Assembly: GCF_900215375.1 (NCBI RefSeq)
Contig: NZ_OBEF01000003.1
Span: forward strand, 62,001-126,000
Source: Enterobacter sp. CC120223-11
GTDB lineage: Bacteria > Pseudomonadota > Gammaproteobacteria > Enterobacterales > Enterobacteriaceae
DNA length: 64,000 nt
Reading direction: 5' to 3'
Numbering within the stretch: position 1 is the stretch's first letter; each line of letters opens with the position of its first letter. Both the position numbers and the translations under genes were made by a program. A model generated the notes under the pieces. It was not told where the DNA came from. It saw only the letters and a list, made by a program, of their open reading frames with translations, and did not search any database. Below, one piece after another: positions 62,412 to 64,000 of the stretch.

Positions 62412-63614
62412 ATGATAAACGTGGAGATGTTGTCCACCGGTGACGAAGTGCTGCACGGTCAAATCATTGACACCAATGCAGCCTGGCTTGCCGATTACCT
62501 GTTTACGCAAGGAATGCCGTTAACGCGGCGCAATACCGTTGGTGACGATCTTGATGCGCTGGTGTCCATCCTGCGCGAACGCAGCCAGCATGCAGATATT
62601 CTGATCGTCAACGGCGGTCTCGGGCCTACCAGTGACGACCTTAGCGCGCTGGCCGCCGCCACTGCCAAAGGCGAAGGGCTGGTGCTCCACGAGGCCTGGC
62701 TCACTCAGATGGAACGTTTCTTCAGCGAACGCGGGCGCGTCATGGCCCCGAGCAACCGTAAGCAAGCGGAAATTCCCGCCAGTGCGGAGCTGATTGATAA
62801 CCCGGTTGGTACCGCCTGCGGCTTTGCCGTTCAGCTGAACCGCTGCCTGATGTTCTTCACGCCGGGCGTGCCTTCGGAATTTAAAGTGATGGTGGCCGAT
62901 CAAATTCTGCCGCGCCTGCGCGAGCGTTTTGCGCTCACGGAACCCCCGCTTTGCCTGCGGCTGACCACCTTTGGTCGCTCTGAAAGCGATTTAGCCCAGA
63001 GCCTCGATCACCTGGCGCTGCCGCCGGGCGTGACGATGGGTTACCGCTCATCGATGCCGATCATCGAACTCAAGCTGACCGGGCCTGCTGTCGAACGAGA
63101 CGCGATGCTGGCGCTGTGGCCGGAAGTGCAGAAAGTCGCGGGCGAAAGCCTGATCTTTGAAGGCACTGAAGGGCTGGCGGCGCAGCTGGCACGCACGCTG
63201 CACGAAAGGAACCTGAGCATTACGCTCAGCGAGCAGTTTACCTCGGGGCTTATTGCCCTTCAGCTTGGACGCGAAAGCGCGCCGCTGCTGGCAAGCGAAG
63301 TGGTGCCGTGCCAGGAAGAAACCCTGGCGCAGACCGCGCACTGGACGGCGGAACGACGGGTGAATCATTTTGCCGGGTTGTCGCTGGCCGTAAGCGGCAT
63401 CGAGCAGGATCACATCAATTTCGCGCTTTCCACTCCGGAAGGCACTTACGCGCTGCGGGTGAAGTTCAGCACCTCCCGCCATAGCCTTGCGGTGCGGCAG
63501 GAAGTGTGTGCGATGATGGCGCTGAACATTCTGCGCCGCTGGCTTAACGGCAAACCGGTTGCCAGCGAACATGGCTGGATCAACGTGGTCGATGATTTGT
63601 TCCTCCCTGCCTGA
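62412..63614 (+). CDS. yfaY: CinA-like protein YfaY
   Basis: 400 residues. The N-terminal MoaB/Mog-like domain of CinA has LSTGDEVLHGQIIDTNAAWL and VNGGLGPTSDD (about residues 6-80). The C-terminal part resembles the CinA deamidase-like domain but is divergent. In E. coli YfaY has no confirmed activity and lacks pyrazinamide/NMN deamidase features of the paralogue. AGGAGA precedes the ATG. Confidence 0.9.
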   Translation: MINVEMLSTGDEVLHGQIIDTNAAWLADYLFTQGMPLTRRNTVGDDLDALVSILRERSQHADILIVNGGLGPTSDDLSALAAATAKGEGLVLHEAWLTQMERFFSERGRVMAPSNRKQAEIPASAELIDNPVGTACGFAVQLNRCLMFFTPGVPSEFKVMVADQILPRLRERFALTEPPLCLRLTTFGRSESDLAQSLDHLALPPGVTMGYRSSMPIIELKLTGPAVERDAMLALWPEVQKVAGESLIFEGTEGLAAQLARTLHERNLSITLSEQFTSGLIALQLGRESAPLLASEVVPCQEETLAQTAHWTAERRVNHFAGLSLAVSGIEQDHINFALSTPEGTYALRVKFSTSRHSLAVRQEVCAMMALNILRRWLNGKPVASEHGWINVVDDLFLPA

Positions 63615-63620
63615 GGTTAA

Positions 63621-63642
63621 CGCGCGTCGTTTTCGGCGCGCG
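63621..63642 (+). terminator. Hairpin after yfaY
   Basis: CGCGCG (63621-63626) and CGCGCG (63637-63642) flank a ten-base loop rich in T. No T-run follows, so it may be only a stabilising structure. Confidence 0.35.
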
Positions 63643-63808
63643 CTGTCCAGCCTGTTGTACTGCCGATAAAAAAATCTGTGCTTTCCCTCTCACTTTTCCC
63701 TCAGAAAACCTTCATTCAGCCGAACGCCTGCTGGAATTTGATTCCCTTCACACTTTGACTTTGCCTCAGCCGCAACACTGATTCCATTATTCAGGACTGG
63801 AGTCCAGC

Positions 63809-64000
63809 ATGATGGAATCAAGCAAAGTCCCGGCGCTTACCCGGGCCATCGACATTCTCGATCTGATTGGGCGGATTGGGCCCTGCAGCGCGGCGACGAT
63901 CATTGATGAGCTCGCTATCCCCAAAAGCACCGCTTACCTGCTGCTGGGCGAGCTGAAAAAGCAGCGTTTTTTACGCATGGACAGCGCAGACAACTACTGC
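63809..64000 (+). CDS. IclR-family transcriptional regulator, 5' part
   Basis: 64 codons are present and the frame runs off the end of the window. ATG codons at 63809 and 63812 are adjacent. The visible part is an IclR-type winged helix-turn-helix: ALTRAIDILDLIGRIGPCSA, then IIDELAIPKSTAYLLLGELK and a wing strand FLRMDSADNY. In E. coli the gene at this position next to yfaY is rhmR (yfaX), regulator of rhamnonate genes; the identity here is likely but the downstream genes cannot be seen. Confidence 0.75.
   Translation, partial: MMESSKVPALTRAIDILDLIGRIGPCSAATIIDELAIPKSTAYLLLGELKKQRFLRMDSADNYC

Overview
The window is a chromosomal segment of a member of the Enterobacteriaceae. Almost every protein reads as a close homologue of an Escherichia/Salmonella protein, and gene order follows the pdxB-usg-truA ... 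his transport ... pta-ackA ... lrhA-nuo ... men region of those genomes. An ERIC repeat, a cheV gene between nuo and rbn, a PTS/transketolase operon next to pta (a layout I recall from Salmonella), and the absence of the arn/pmrD block after menE suggest a non-Escherichia genus such as Enterobacter or a close relative. The genus is inferred, not proven.

Layout. 1-8.8 kb: end of pdxB, usg, truA, dedA, accD, folC, dedD, cvpA-purF (with a PurR box) and ubiX. 8.8-13.2 kb: argT and hisJQMP, the periplasmic lysine/arginine/ornithine and histidine uptake system. Both argT and hisJ are preceded by NtrC-like sites and sigma-54 promoter matches, so nitrogen limitation probably controls both. 13.2-14.3 kb: a small accessory islet with a HicA-like small protein, a DNA-binding partner and the 3' remnant of a GNAT acetyltransferase. 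14.4-18.4 kb: yfcH, folX, yfcG, yfcF, yfcE and yfcD. 18.4-23.6 kb: a LacI-family regulator divergent from an ascorbate-type PTS (IIA, IIB, IIC) and a transketolase split into two genes; the control region holds two palindromic operators and a perfect CRP site. This is the best candidate for a poorly described system.

23.7-33.0 kb: pta and ackA (acetate overflow), yfbV, yfbU, hxpA, yfbS, yfbR and alaA. 33.0-35.5 kb: the LysR regulator lrhA between two long non-coding regions. 35.5-50.4 kb: the complete nuoA-N operon for the proton-pumping NADH dehydrogenase, with nuoC and nuoD fused. 50.6-52.6 kb: a YeaR/YoaG-like pair, in which the YoaG-like protein looks internally duplicated, and cheV.

52.7-61.5 kb: rbn, elaA, elaB and the menFDHBCE operon for menaquinone synthesis, which supplies the quinone used anaerobically with the Nuo complex. 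61.8-64.0 kb: yfaZ, a cinA-like gene (yfaY) and the truncated start of an IclR-family regulator. I saw no tRNA, rRNA, CRISPR array, insertion sequence or prophage.
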